Shown here one piece after another: positions 51,708 to 62,655 of a stretch of DNA of 64,000 nucleotides. The translations under genes and the position numbers were made by a program. The number at the start of each line of letters is the position of its first letter. Positions within the stretch are counted from its first letter, which is position 1. The notes under the pieces are model-generated. The model was not told the origin of the DNA. It ran no database searches and was given only the letters and a program-made list of their open reading frames with translations. The stretch is from NCBI GenBank assembly GCA_965222005.1, contig OZ244935.1, positions 5,456,001 to 5,520,000 of the forward strand. Reading direction: 5' to 3'. This DNA comes from CBDCTM01 sp965222005. Its GTDB lineage: Bacteria; Bacteroidota; Bacteroidia; Chitinophagales; Saprospiraceae.

Positions 51708-52334
51708 CTAATTCAAATCGACATCCAGGTTGGCATCTCCCGTCTTGACTCCCGTAAAATCGAGATTTTCAATATCCTGCTGCAAATTGTCGATCATTCC
51801 GTCAAAAACAGGATAGGCCAATGGGTCCCACGGATTGCCCGTTAGTGTAATATGCGTGTAGATAAACTGCCAGGTAGTAGTGTTGGGCCAGGTCGGATCA
51901 ATGCCGAGGATTAACTTACGGGTCAATACCAAATCAAAAGTGGTAACAGTACTGGAAGCATTGACATCCATAGCATACAAATTGAACGGGTTTTGTATGC
52001 TGGTAATCGCCAAAATATGTTTACGCATCGTCACCAGGTCGCTCATATCTACACCATTGGTTGGGCTATCGGTTTTACTCAGGTTGACGGCATAGTTGAC
52101 CCCTTTGGACAGATCGGCAATCTCATAATAGCCCTCAGCATCGGTTTGTACCGTCGTGTTAACATTGCCACCCACTACCTGCACCGACACACCCTCCATA
52201 GGCATACCGGTAATGAAAGTTACCCTGCCTGAAATAGTAGCCGTAGAATCGGTCAGTACGCCGGCCTGTCCGGTGTACAGGCTACCCAGCATACACAACA
52301 CACTCAAAATGATATCTTTACAGATATTATTCAT
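51708..52334 (-). CDS. Small secreted dockerin-like protein 3
   Basis: 208 residues with a Sec signal (MNNICKDIILSVLCMLGSLYTGQAG). It has a carboxypeptidase-regulatory-like domain (SGRVTFITGMPMEGVSVQVVGG ... TDAEGYYEIADLSKGVNYAVN), then the most complete dockerin-like pair of the three: TNGVDMSDLVTMRKHIL and MDVNASSTVTTFDLVLTRKLIL. An end module follows with WQFIYTHITLTGNPWDP and VKTGDANLDVDLN. It lies 13 bp downstream of the stop of giant surface protein 2, so the two are probably co-transcribed. This is the strongest contextual link between a dockerin-like and a cohesin-like protein here. Confidence 0.87.
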   Translation of the reverse strand: MNNICKDIILSVLCMLGSLYTGQAGVLTDSTATISGRVTFITGMPMEGVSVQVVGGNVNTTVQTDAEGYYEIADLSKGVNYAVNLSKTDSPTNGVDMSDLVTMRKHILAITSIQNPFNLYAMDVNASSTVTTFDLVLTRKLILGIDPTWPNTTTWQFIYTHITLTGNPWDPLAYPVFDGMIDNLQQDIENLDFTGVKTGDANLDVDLN

Positions 52335-52347
52335 GATAATTTGTTTT

Positions 52348-55300
52348 TTAATGGTTAATAGTTATGCGCTTGTTCAATATACCTTCACGGCTGATGACCT
52401 TTACCAGGTAAGCACCCGCCGGCCAATGTCCGCTTTCAACAAGCATGTGGCTGTTTGACGGGATATGCCTTTCGATCAATTTTCCGGCAGCATCATGGAT
52501 TTCAACTTCCTTGACATCCAATTGTCCGAATTGAAGCTGGATAGATTCATCGGCCGGATTGGGGAATAACCGAAGCTGCCCATCGAGCCAGGATTCTACC
52601 GTAGCAGTTGAGTTGGTAAGAATTACCGAAGAAGTTGTTTGCGGCAATACTTCCAATCGCTCCTCTTGATAATTGATTATCAATACATTGCTAATCTTAA
52701 AATCAGCTAGCAGATTGCCATTACGGCCTCCGTCAGCATCTCCGAGCAACTCGAAAATATCATCCTCGATTACAATAAACAGGATACCCAGTTGTCCGCC
52801 GCCAGTAATGTTTTGGCCATCAATACGGCTCACTGCTACATCTATCCTGCCAGCGCTGTGAAAATCTTTTTGTATATAGATCAGATCAGTTTCATCATCT
52901 CCCAGCCATGACTGCTCAAAATGTACCCTGGCCGATTTGGAAACAACCACTTTTGGATCATACTCGATACTGAAAGCAATTCCATACACACCTTCTGCAG
53001 GCTGGCCGGGTTCGCCCAGCATAATCGGCAGCTCAGCGCTAGAACCAGGATAAAGCGTATCGGGGCGTACAAAGAAAGGCACAGTAATGAGCCCGCCACT
53101 AAAAGGCGGCAACTGCAACAGACTGCTCACTGCTCCGCCACCGAGTAGGTCGTGCTCTTCGCCCCAGTTTTGCAATATCGCTGTAGTGTCCACAATCTCA
53201 ATAGCTCCACTGCCATCAGTGTCAATATGCTTGAAGTTGATTTGCGAATGTACGGTTGCTTCTGACCATTCATAGCCAGGTTGGGCGGTCCATTCGATGC
53301 TCGCATTGGGCCGGGCCGGGCCGGCACTTCCCATGCCAATGCCCAAGTTGAGTAGATCAAAGTGATCCACCAGGCCACTGGTATCAGTATCGCCCGGCCA
53401 TACGCAGTCATTCAGTTCCAAAGTTACCAAATCCACTTCCTGGCAGCCGTCCTGGTATTCGATAGTGAGAGTATAAGTAGTGGTTTGATCGACAAAGGCT
53501 ATGGGATTGGGGCAGTCACTACAACTCAGATTAGTGCTTGGCGACCACGAATAGTTAGCCACATCAGTTGCTACTGCCGACAATTGCACCGTAGCCGTAT
53601 CGCAAAGTACCGTATCCCCAAGTATAGTGGCTTCATTGACATTGAGTTCAAAGCTCTCGATGAGCTGGCAGCCATTGCCATCCGTTAGGGTGAGCGCATA
53701 AGGTGCCCCGGCAGCCGATAGTCCGACAAGATTTTGAGTAGTAGCGCCATTGTTCCAGGCATACTGATAAAGCTGGACGCCACCCACTACTTCGATGTCA
53801 ATCGTACCATCATTGCCCTGGTTACTTTCACAGCTCACGGTCACATCGGTAATCCGAAGGGGAGATGGCTCGATGATGGTAAAATGCTGCAATGCCATAC
53901 AACCATTGGCATCAGTCACGCGCACCGAAATGATGCCCGGCCCCAAACCGCTGGCTGTTGTTTGGCCATCAAAGGTGTCATCGCTCCAATCGTAAGTGTA
54001 GCCGCTCTGGCTATTATTGGCAATTGTAATACTAACGCTGCCATCGGCGGCACCGGCGCAGCTAACATGCTGCAAATCAACAAGTTGTATCTCCGGTGCC
54101 GGCGCATTCAATATCTCAAAACGGCCGCTGTAATTGGTGCAGCCATTCTCCGAAACCTGTAGCTCATATACTCCTGCTTCCAATCCATTAAGATTTTTGG
54201 TGGCAGCACTGAATCCATTAGGTCCACTCCAGGCAAAGGCCATAGTAGGCGGAATGGCCCCGCCGTCGATGGCCAATTCAATACTGCCGCCGACGCCATC
54301 GCAATCCACAGGGTTGACACAGGCATTCACAACGAGCGGAGCCGTACAATCATTAGTAAACACACCATTTCTGGCCTGCAATCCGATTTTGTTCAAATTC
54401 TTATCCAGTACCATAATAGCAGCAGGCTGGTTGCCAAAACGCACCTCTGCAGTACCGCCAAAAGCGGGTGCTGTTTGGAAGCACACTTCAAATATCAACT
54501 CGGAATTACTCAGATTGGGCGAATTGACCAAATCTTCCGATAATAATACTGCCAGTCTCCCCGAGGCCGTTTCTGTGGTGCCAAAATCGACGAACAAGTA
54601 TGGGCTGAGATTGTTATCTTTGGCGGCACTGACAAAGTTAAGTTGGTTGGGATCCCACTGTAGCGAAAACTGAGCGCCATGAAGTGGTACATACTCATTG
54701 ATGCCAAACTGCATACAACTCACCGCGCCAGGCGCAATACTTTCTTTGGAGCCATAAAACAAGGGCGTGCAGGCTGCATTCCCACCACAGTTGAGTTCGA
54801 TGGGGTCCGAAAAGTATTGGCAGCCGTTGATATCAGTAGCCGTGTAGGTGTAGGTACCCGGAGGCAGTCCCTCAAATATAGCCACATTGCTACCACTTTG
54901 TATTTGTCCATCACTCAACTCAAAGGTGGTTGAATCACCCCACCAATTTAGTACGACAATCTCTCCGCTCACCTGTACCGGCAGGGTTTGATCGCAATGC
55001 CAGGTGTCCTGAATAGCCGTAACAAGTATGCTATCACTTAATGCATAAACCTTTTCAGTTGAACAACCACTAGTGGTTTCTGTTACCGTCACAGAATAAC
55101 GCCCGGCGGGCACATTAGCCAGGTCTTCGGTAGTGGCGCCAGTATTCCAGATATAGCTCAGTTGGGCGGCATTGATGATTGTTCCAACGCTCAGATCAAC
55201 AAACCCATTGGCTGTGCCGCAATTGGGATGGCCCTCAGATGCTGCAATTAAAAAGGCATCATCGGCTCCACTTTGCACTTCAAAATCTTCTGAATAAGTA

Positions 55301-56262
55301 CAGCCATTATTGTCTGTAACTGTCAGGCTGTAAGTACCTGCGGTAAGGCTGGTGAGGCTGGGGGTAGTAGCGCCATTGCTCCACTGATAGGTATAAGGAG
55401 GCTGACCACTATTGACGTTCAATATCTGAATGGCGCCGCTATTGGGCGTAGTACAACCCTCATGGGTAATGGAAGCATCGACACTCAGCCCGATGCCTTG
55501 CCCCAAGGTCAAAAAACTGGCTTCCCGCCATACATTATTGGCATCTGTTACGGTAAGCGTATAAAAACCGGAATGCAGGTTGGACAGATACTCATCCGTG
55601 CTGGTAAACCCATTGGGGCCGATCCATTGATAACTAAAAGGCATTGCGCCACTAAACATGTTCACCTCAACGGAAGCATCGTTGGCCCCAATACAATTTT
55701 CGCCATAGGCACAAGCTTCCATAGCGAGAGGGCCATAGCCAAAGCCAACCTCTATCTTGCCGGCCAGGCCGGAGAAGGGGTGCAGGCTTATATTTCCGCC
55801 ACTATCGAGCCGAATTACCTCTATGCGTTGGGGCGTATTGGTGAATTGAATAGGCGTATGGGTTCCTGCAGCACCTACCAATTGCATTTGCAAACGATAT
55901 ACAATGGTGGCATCGGCCAGATCAAATCCGGTTTGGTTGGGGTCAGTATATAAAAGGATCAGCTTCCCGGGCTCGATTTCATTGTATTGGAAATTGCTCG
56001 ATTGGCTGGCTATTCCAATGGGAATTACATCTACCAGGCTGGCCACCGCCGGATCCCATTGCATCACATACTGAAAACCGATCATATCGGAAAAGCCATA
56101 GCTGAGTACATCTACATTAATAGCATCGCCGGCATTACCGGTGGCGTAACCACATTCCAGCCGGAAGCAGTCAGTCCCTTGTGCCCATAGCTTTATATGA
56201 CTCATTGGAGACAGGAACAGCCCGGCCATCAGCAAAAACAGGAGGGTTATTTTTTGTGTCAT
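52348..56262 (-). CDS. Giant T9SS surface protein 2: cohesin-like domains, SprB repeats, dockerin-like pair, sorting domain
   Basis: 1304 residues with a Sec signal (MTQKITLLFLLMAGLFLSPMSHIKLWAQ). In order: a cohesin-like domain (AGDAINVDVLSYGFSDMIGFQYVMQWDP, about 35-170), four SprB-like repeats, a second cohesin-like domain (PLHGAQFSLQWDPNQLNFVSA, about 495-620), three more SprB repeats (including DVSC-type starts and YAWNNGATTQNLVGLSA), a PKD-like module, a dockerin-like pair (WPGDTDTSGLVDHFDLLNLG and IDTDGSGAIEIVDTTAILQN), a third cohesin-like domain (YGIAFSIEYDPKVV) and a type A sorting domain (LRLFPNPADESIQL ... WPAGAYLVKV). It is probably a cell-surface scaffold. The last third matches giant protein 1. 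It is divergent from the helical gene at 56439 and followed by dockerin-like gene 3. Confidence 0.9.
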   Translation of the reverse strand: MTQKITLLFLLMAGLFLSPMSHIKLWAQGTDCFRLECGYATGNAGDAINVDVLSYGFSDMIGFQYVMQWDPAVASLVDVIPIGIASQSSNFQYNEIEPGKLILLYTDPNQTGFDLADATIVYRLQMQLVGAAGTHTPIQFTNTPQRIEVIRLDSGGNISLHPFSGLAGKIEVGFGYGPLAMEACAYGENCIGANDASVEVNMFSGAMPFSYQWIGPNGFTSTDEYLSNLHSGFYTLTVTDANNVWREASFLTLGQGIGLSVDASITHEGCTTPNSGAIQILNVNSGQPPYTYQWSNGATTPSLTSLTAGTYSLTVTDNNGCTYSEDFEVQSGADDAFLIAASEGHPNCGTANGFVDLSVGTIINAAQLSYIWNTGATTEDLANVPAGRYSVTVTETTSGCSTEKVYALSDSILVTAIQDTWHCDQTLPVQVSGEIVVLNWWGDSTTFELSDGQIQSGSNVAIFEGLPPGTYTYTATDINGCQYFSDPIELNCGGNAACTPLFYGSKESIAPGAVSCMQFGINEYVPLHGAQFSLQWDPNQLNFVSAAKDNNLSPYLFVDFGTTETASGRLAVLLSEDLVNSPNLSNSELIFEVCFQTAPAFGGTAEVRFGNQPAAIMVLDKNLNKIGLQARNGVFTNDCTAPLVVNACVNPVDCDGVGGSIELAIDGGAIPPTMAFAWSGPNGFSAATKNLNGLEAGVYELQVSENGCTNYSGRFEILNAPAPEIQLVDLQHVSCAGAADGSVSITIANNSQSGYTYDWSDDTFDGQTTASGLGPGIISVRVTDANGCMALQHFTIIEPSPLRITDVTVSCESNQGNDGTIDIEVVGGVQLYQYAWNNGATTQNLVGLSAAGAPYALTLTDGNGCQLIESFELNVNEATILGDTVLCDTATVQLSAVATDVANYSWSPSTNLSCSDCPNPIAFVDQTTTYTLTIEYQDGCQEVDLVTLELNDCVWPGDTDTSGLVDHFDLLNLGIGMGSAGPARPNASIEWTAQPGYEWSEATVHSQINFKHIDTDGSGAIEIVDTTAILQNWGEEHDLLGGGAVSSLLQLPPFSGGLITVPFFVRPDTLYPGSSAELPIMLGEPGQPAEGVYGIAFSIEYDPKVVVSKSARVHFEQSWLGDDETDLIYIQKDFHSAGRIDVAVSRIDGQNITGGGQLGILFIVIEDDIFELLGDADGGRNGNLLADFKISNVLIINYQEERLEVLPQTTSSVILTNSTATVESWLDGQLRLFPNPADESIQLQFGQLDVKEVEIHDAAGKLIERHIPSNSHMLVESGHWPAGAYLVKVISREGILNKRITINH

Positions 56263-56438
56263 GGTACTACAATTTTGTTGTGATTCGAAGGAATTTGGTG
56301 CGCACCATACAAAAGTAAGGCTAAAGGAACCTTCGGAAAAGAACTTTTTAGAGCATTTGTAGCAGATTATTGCTTCTATTTTCTATAAAAATCATTAATT
56401 TTATTAGATTTCCTTTTCAAAAAAGTAGAGAAATATTT

Positions 56439-57890
56439 ATGCAACAATCCAGAATTTGTACCCTTCTGCGGGCACTTTCCACTAAAGAGCGGACTAAATT
56501 TGCCGAATTAGTCCATTCTCCATATTTTAATAAGAATAAAAAAGTACAGCAGCTATGGGCTCTGCTCGCTCCCTTTGCTCCGCTATTCGACCATCCTTCG
56601 ATGGATCGCAAGCTGCTCTTTGGCCAGCTATTTGGCCCCGCCACCTACCAGCCCGCCCGCATCAACAATGTGATTTCCGACCTGCTTCACCTGCTCTACC
56701 AATTTCTGGCACTCCGCCAATGGCAGCAATTTCCACAGCTGCGCTATCAGCTACTCCTCGAAGAGCTTTTGCAGCGGGAGGTACATCGGGATATCGAACG
56801 GGTCGCGCGTTGGTATCGCCAATCGCTTGACAAAAGTCAGCTGAGGCATCACAGTCACTATCTCGATCAGCACTTCTTGTATGACAAACTCGACCGCTAC
56901 TTTTCTACCAAAGGCCAACGCACCTACGATGTCAACTTGCAGCACAAAAGTGATCAGCTGGATATCTACTATCTGAGCAGCAAGCTGAAAATCGCCTGCG
57001 ATATGGCTAGCCGCAATATCGTCACAGACTCCAACTATCGCTGCGGCCTGCTCGATACACTCCGTCAGTATTATGCTCAAAATCGGAAGGAACTTTCATC
57101 GCATATTGCGATAGAAATGTATTACAAAATACTACAAATGATTGAGGATTACGAAAACGAGATACATTTCCACGATCTGAAAGCCAACATCCACCAACAT
57201 GCGCATCGCTTTCCACTGGAAGAGCTGCGCGAAATCCATGTACATGCCCTCAACTACTGCATCAAAAAGATCAATTCGGGCAAAAGTGAATACTACCAGG
57301 AGGTATTGGAACTGTATCAGTCCATGCTCCGGCAAGGGGTCGTGTTTCGCAACAGCTATCTGCCGGCCTCAACCTTCAAAAACATCATCACTACGGGTAT
57401 CCGGCTGCGTGAGTTTGACTGGACTGCCCGATTCATTGAGCAATACAAGGAACGACTGCTGCCAGAAGAACGCGCCAATGCGCTTGCCTTCAACCTGGCT
57501 GCCTTGTACTTTGCCAAAGAAGATTACTCGCTGGCACTCAGTCAGTTACACAATGTAGAATTCAACAATGCATCTTACCACCTGGGGGCCAAGATCATCC
57601 AACTCAAAAGCTATTTTGCCCTACAGGAAACGGAAGCCCTATTGGCCCTTGTGCAAGCCTCTCTCAAATATATTCGCCGCAATAAATCACTCTCTGCCTA
57701 TGCCAGGCGCGCCAATGCCAATTTTTTCAAAGCAGCCAAAACGCTCGTCGGTTTACAATTCAAACGGCTCCCTTTGGGCAAAGCCGCTTTTGACAGGCTG
57801 GTGAAAAGTACCACTCCTCAATTATTAGCCCTGCACCCGATGGCCAATAGAGACTGGCTGGAGGCGGCGGTGGAGCAGTTGGAAAATTGA
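56439..57890 (+). CDS. Helical-repeat protein of unknown function, paralogue 2
   Basis: 483 residues from ATG 56439 (MQQSRICTLLRALSTKERTKF). An upstream in-frame ATG would add 23 residues that do not align with the paralogue. No signal peptide or membrane segment is seen. It is helical throughout, with TPR-like helices (ANALAFNLAALYFAKEDYSLALSQLHNVEF). It is a full-length paralogue of 47932-49392 and, like it, divergent from a giant SprB/cohesin-like T9SS gene, with a 176-bp spacer. It could be a regulator or a cytoplasmic component acting on surface-protein production. No DNA-binding motif is evident. Confidence 0.88.
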   Translation: MQQSRICTLLRALSTKERTKFAELVHSPYFNKNKKVQQLWALLAPFAPLFDHPSMDRKLLFGQLFGPATYQPARINNVISDLLHLLYQFLALRQWQQFPQLRYQLLLEELLQREVHRDIERVARWYRQSLDKSQLRHHSHYLDQHFLYDKLDRYFSTKGQRTYDVNLQHKSDQLDIYYLSSKLKIACDMASRNIVTDSNYRCGLLDTLRQYYAQNRKELSSHIAIEMYYKILQMIEDYENEIHFHDLKANIHQHAHRFPLEELREIHVHALNYCIKKINSGKSEYYQEVLELYQSMLRQGVVFRNSYLPASTFKNIITTGIRLREFDWTARFIEQYKERLLPEERANALAFNLAALYFAKEDYSLALSQLHNVEFNNASYHLGAKIIQLKSYFALQETEALLALVQASLKYIRRNKSLSAYARRANANFFKAAKTLVGLQFKRLPLGKAAFDRLVKSTTPQLLALHPMANRDWLEAAVEQLEN

Positions 57891-58010
57891 ACTACATTAG
57901 ACAAAGAAAAAGCCCTTTCATTTAGGTCATCTTTTGAGCTTCTCGTATTTTTGCGCTGCCTATTCGGCCGGAGAGAACTATTCACTTAACCAAGAAAAGC
58001 ACATTTGAAC

Positions 58011-60890
<2,880 letters not shown>

Positions 60891-60891
60891 A

Positions 60892-60972
60892 GGTTTTCCG
60901 GTTTCCGGTTGTCGGTTGTCGGCGACTGGGTTTCGCGTTAGATGAGCACCGGACACCGAGCACCGGAAAACC
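60892..60972. repeat. CCGG-rich inverted repeat, copy 1
   Basis: GGTTTTCCGGT (60892-60902) is exactly inverted at 60962-60972 (ACCGGAAAACC), and several CCGG and CGGTTGTCGG units lie inside. It lies between the convergent gcvP and T9SS cargo gene 1 and could act as a terminator for both. A related sequence lies at 62571-62655. Confidence 0.65.
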
Positions 60973-60981
60973 GCCCAACCG

Positions 60982-62481
60982 TCAAATCCTCACAAACTTC
61001 CCCACATACCGCTCCCCCTCTTCTCCTTGCAGTACCAAAAAATAAGCTCCTGATGGCAGCTCCGATACCTCCAGCTCCGGCTCACGGATGCTGCGCTGTA
61101 CCAGCAGGCGGCCGATAGTGGAATAGATTTTCACTTCGTATGATTGATGCCCCACAGCGGGCGGCAGCGCGAAGGATAAGCGAGAGTGCGTGGGGTTGGG
61201 ATGCAGCTTTATTTCCAGCGTTTTGGGCGGCAGGTCGCCAACATCACTCGTAAAGCTACTCATATTGTCGATCAACACCCAGGAGGAGGGCGCTTCTACA
61301 ATATTCAGATCAACCCTTTTATATCGCCGCCCACATACCGCAAATTGGCCAGAGGGCAGGAAGGCAATGCTCGTAGGAAGGTCATGTTGATCCAGGCTGT
61401 CCAAGCGTTTTTGGCGCACCAGCTCGCCCTCCCTGTTGATATGGCCTATGTAAAACTTTTTGTCTGGAGGGACTCCAAGGTCCGACTCCGACCAGATGCA
61501 CAAAAAGCCTTCTTTACCCATTTGCTGTATTTCCAAAAATTGCATGGGGTATTGCCGGACGGACAGCAACTGCCCGGCCTCATTCAGTTCGATGCGAAAA
61601 CTGAAGCTTGAAGTAGAATTAGGCCAGTAATCTTCAGCAAAAAGAACTATTTTTCTGCTTTCCTCCAAACCATAAATTGCTTTAGGTGTACCTGTCTCCC
61701 ATACAGCTTTAACCCATAAAACGGAATCAGAGGAAGATGCCCTGGATACCAATAAAGAGTCAACAGGTTCTTGATAATAAACTACTATGAAATCATTGGC
61801 ATAGGTAGTCGCACTATACACAAATGGTCTCATCGAAGACGGCAAAGTATCTATATATTCCCGAGGCCAAAACTCCGCCACCGTGTACATAGAATCTTGT
61901 TCGTTGATCTCTGCTACTGTGGTTTGCTTAAACCACCAGTCCCTGTAAAATATTTTCAATTTATCTATCTTCATTTGGGCAAAATTGATATGACTTACTT
62001 CACAAAGTCCACCCTCATTGTGAATATATGTCTTTAGAAGTTCTCCATTCTTTGCATAGATCTTTTGAAAGCCTACCCTTCTCGTCTCCAATGCAAAGCC
62101 ACCACCGCAAGGTAATATACCATATTGCGCTACTATCGGAAACAATATCTCCTGATCTCCACGGAAGTGGAGCGAAGAACTGGCCGAAAAACCATCCGAG
62201 TACAGACCCACTTTGGGGTATTGCACAAAATAATTTTCCCTGCCTGCTCTGTCCATACTCAGTAGAGCCGTGCCATAGTGGGTGTAGAAGTGAATAGGAA
62301 TGCCGGGGAGATCATTATAGTCAAAAATATCCGCAGCGATGTACAATTGCTCATCCGGCCCCTGGGTGATGTATTGAAAAAACAGCGAAGAATCGGTAAA
62401 GGCGTAGCGCTTGAATACGGGCTGCTGGGCCGTCAGCCAATGGCCAATTCCGATTAATAGTAAACCTAAAATTACTCTCAT
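60982..62481 (-). CDS. T9SS cargo protein, tandem paralogue 1
   Basis: From the ATG at 62479-62481 the product has 499 residues and a clear signal peptide (MRVILGLLLIGIGHWLTAQ). The long upstream open stretch to 62652 would precede this signal and is not used. The middle part repeats short Tyr/Phe-rich strands (YITQGPDEQLYIAADIFDYND; KKFYIGHINREGELVRQKRLDS) suggestive of a beta propeller. The last 80 residues form a type A sorting domain (LEIKLHPNPTHSRLSFALP ... LPSGAYFLVLQGEEGERYVGKFVRI). It is followed in the same direction by no other gene and lies downstream of its paralogue at 62656. Function unknown. Confidence 0.85.
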   Translation of the reverse strand: MRVILGLLLIGIGHWLTAQQPVFKRYAFTDSSLFFQYITQGPDEQLYIAADIFDYNDLPGIPIHFYTHYGTALLSMDRAGRENYFVQYPKVGLYSDGFSASSSLHFRGDQEILFPIVAQYGILPCGGGFALETRRVGFQKIYAKNGELLKTYIHNEGGLCEVSHINFAQMKIDKLKIFYRDWWFKQTTVAEINEQDSMYTVAEFWPREYIDTLPSSMRPFVYSATTYANDFIVVYYQEPVDSLLVSRASSSDSVLWVKAVWETGTPKAIYGLEESRKIVLFAEDYWPNSTSSFSFRIELNEAGQLLSVRQYPMQFLEIQQMGKEGFLCIWSESDLGVPPDKKFYIGHINREGELVRQKRLDSLDQHDLPTSIAFLPSGQFAVCGRRYKRVDLNIVEAPSSWVLIDNMSSFTSDVGDLPPKTLEIKLHPNPTHSRLSFALPPAVGHQSYEVKIYSTIGRLLVQRSIREPELEVSELPSGAYFLVLQGEEGERYVGKFVRI

Positions 62482-62570
62482 GAAATTAATTTTGTTCCCC
62501 CTGCTTACCCAGTATAAGCCGTAAAGGTCAATATAAAATAAAAATATAAAGTAAAAGTGTAAACGACTTT

Positions 62571-62655
62571 CCGGTTTCCGGTACACGGTGCTCGGTATCC
62601 GGTTGCCTTCTATCGCGAACACCAGCCAACCGGACACCGGAAAACCGGACAACCG
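62571..62655. repeat. CCGG-rich inverted repeat, copy 2
   Basis: Many CCGGTTTCCGG / ACCGGAAAACCGG units arranged as an imperfect inverted repeat immediately precede the stop of paralogue 2 (read leftward) and resemble copy 1 at 60892-60972. The likely role is a terminator, or a REP-like element carried along when the gene duplicated. Confidence 0.6.

Noticed and set aside
44948..56262. Literal cellulosome
   Set aside because: No cellulase or hemicellulase with a dockerin-like domain is in the cluster, and the small dockerin-like proteins have no catalytic domain. Only a structural analogy is kept.
57891..58010. Possible glycine riboswitch before gcvP
   Set aside because: A GGAGAGAAC stretch is present, but no paired aptamer cores or expected stems can be traced in the 120-bp spacer.
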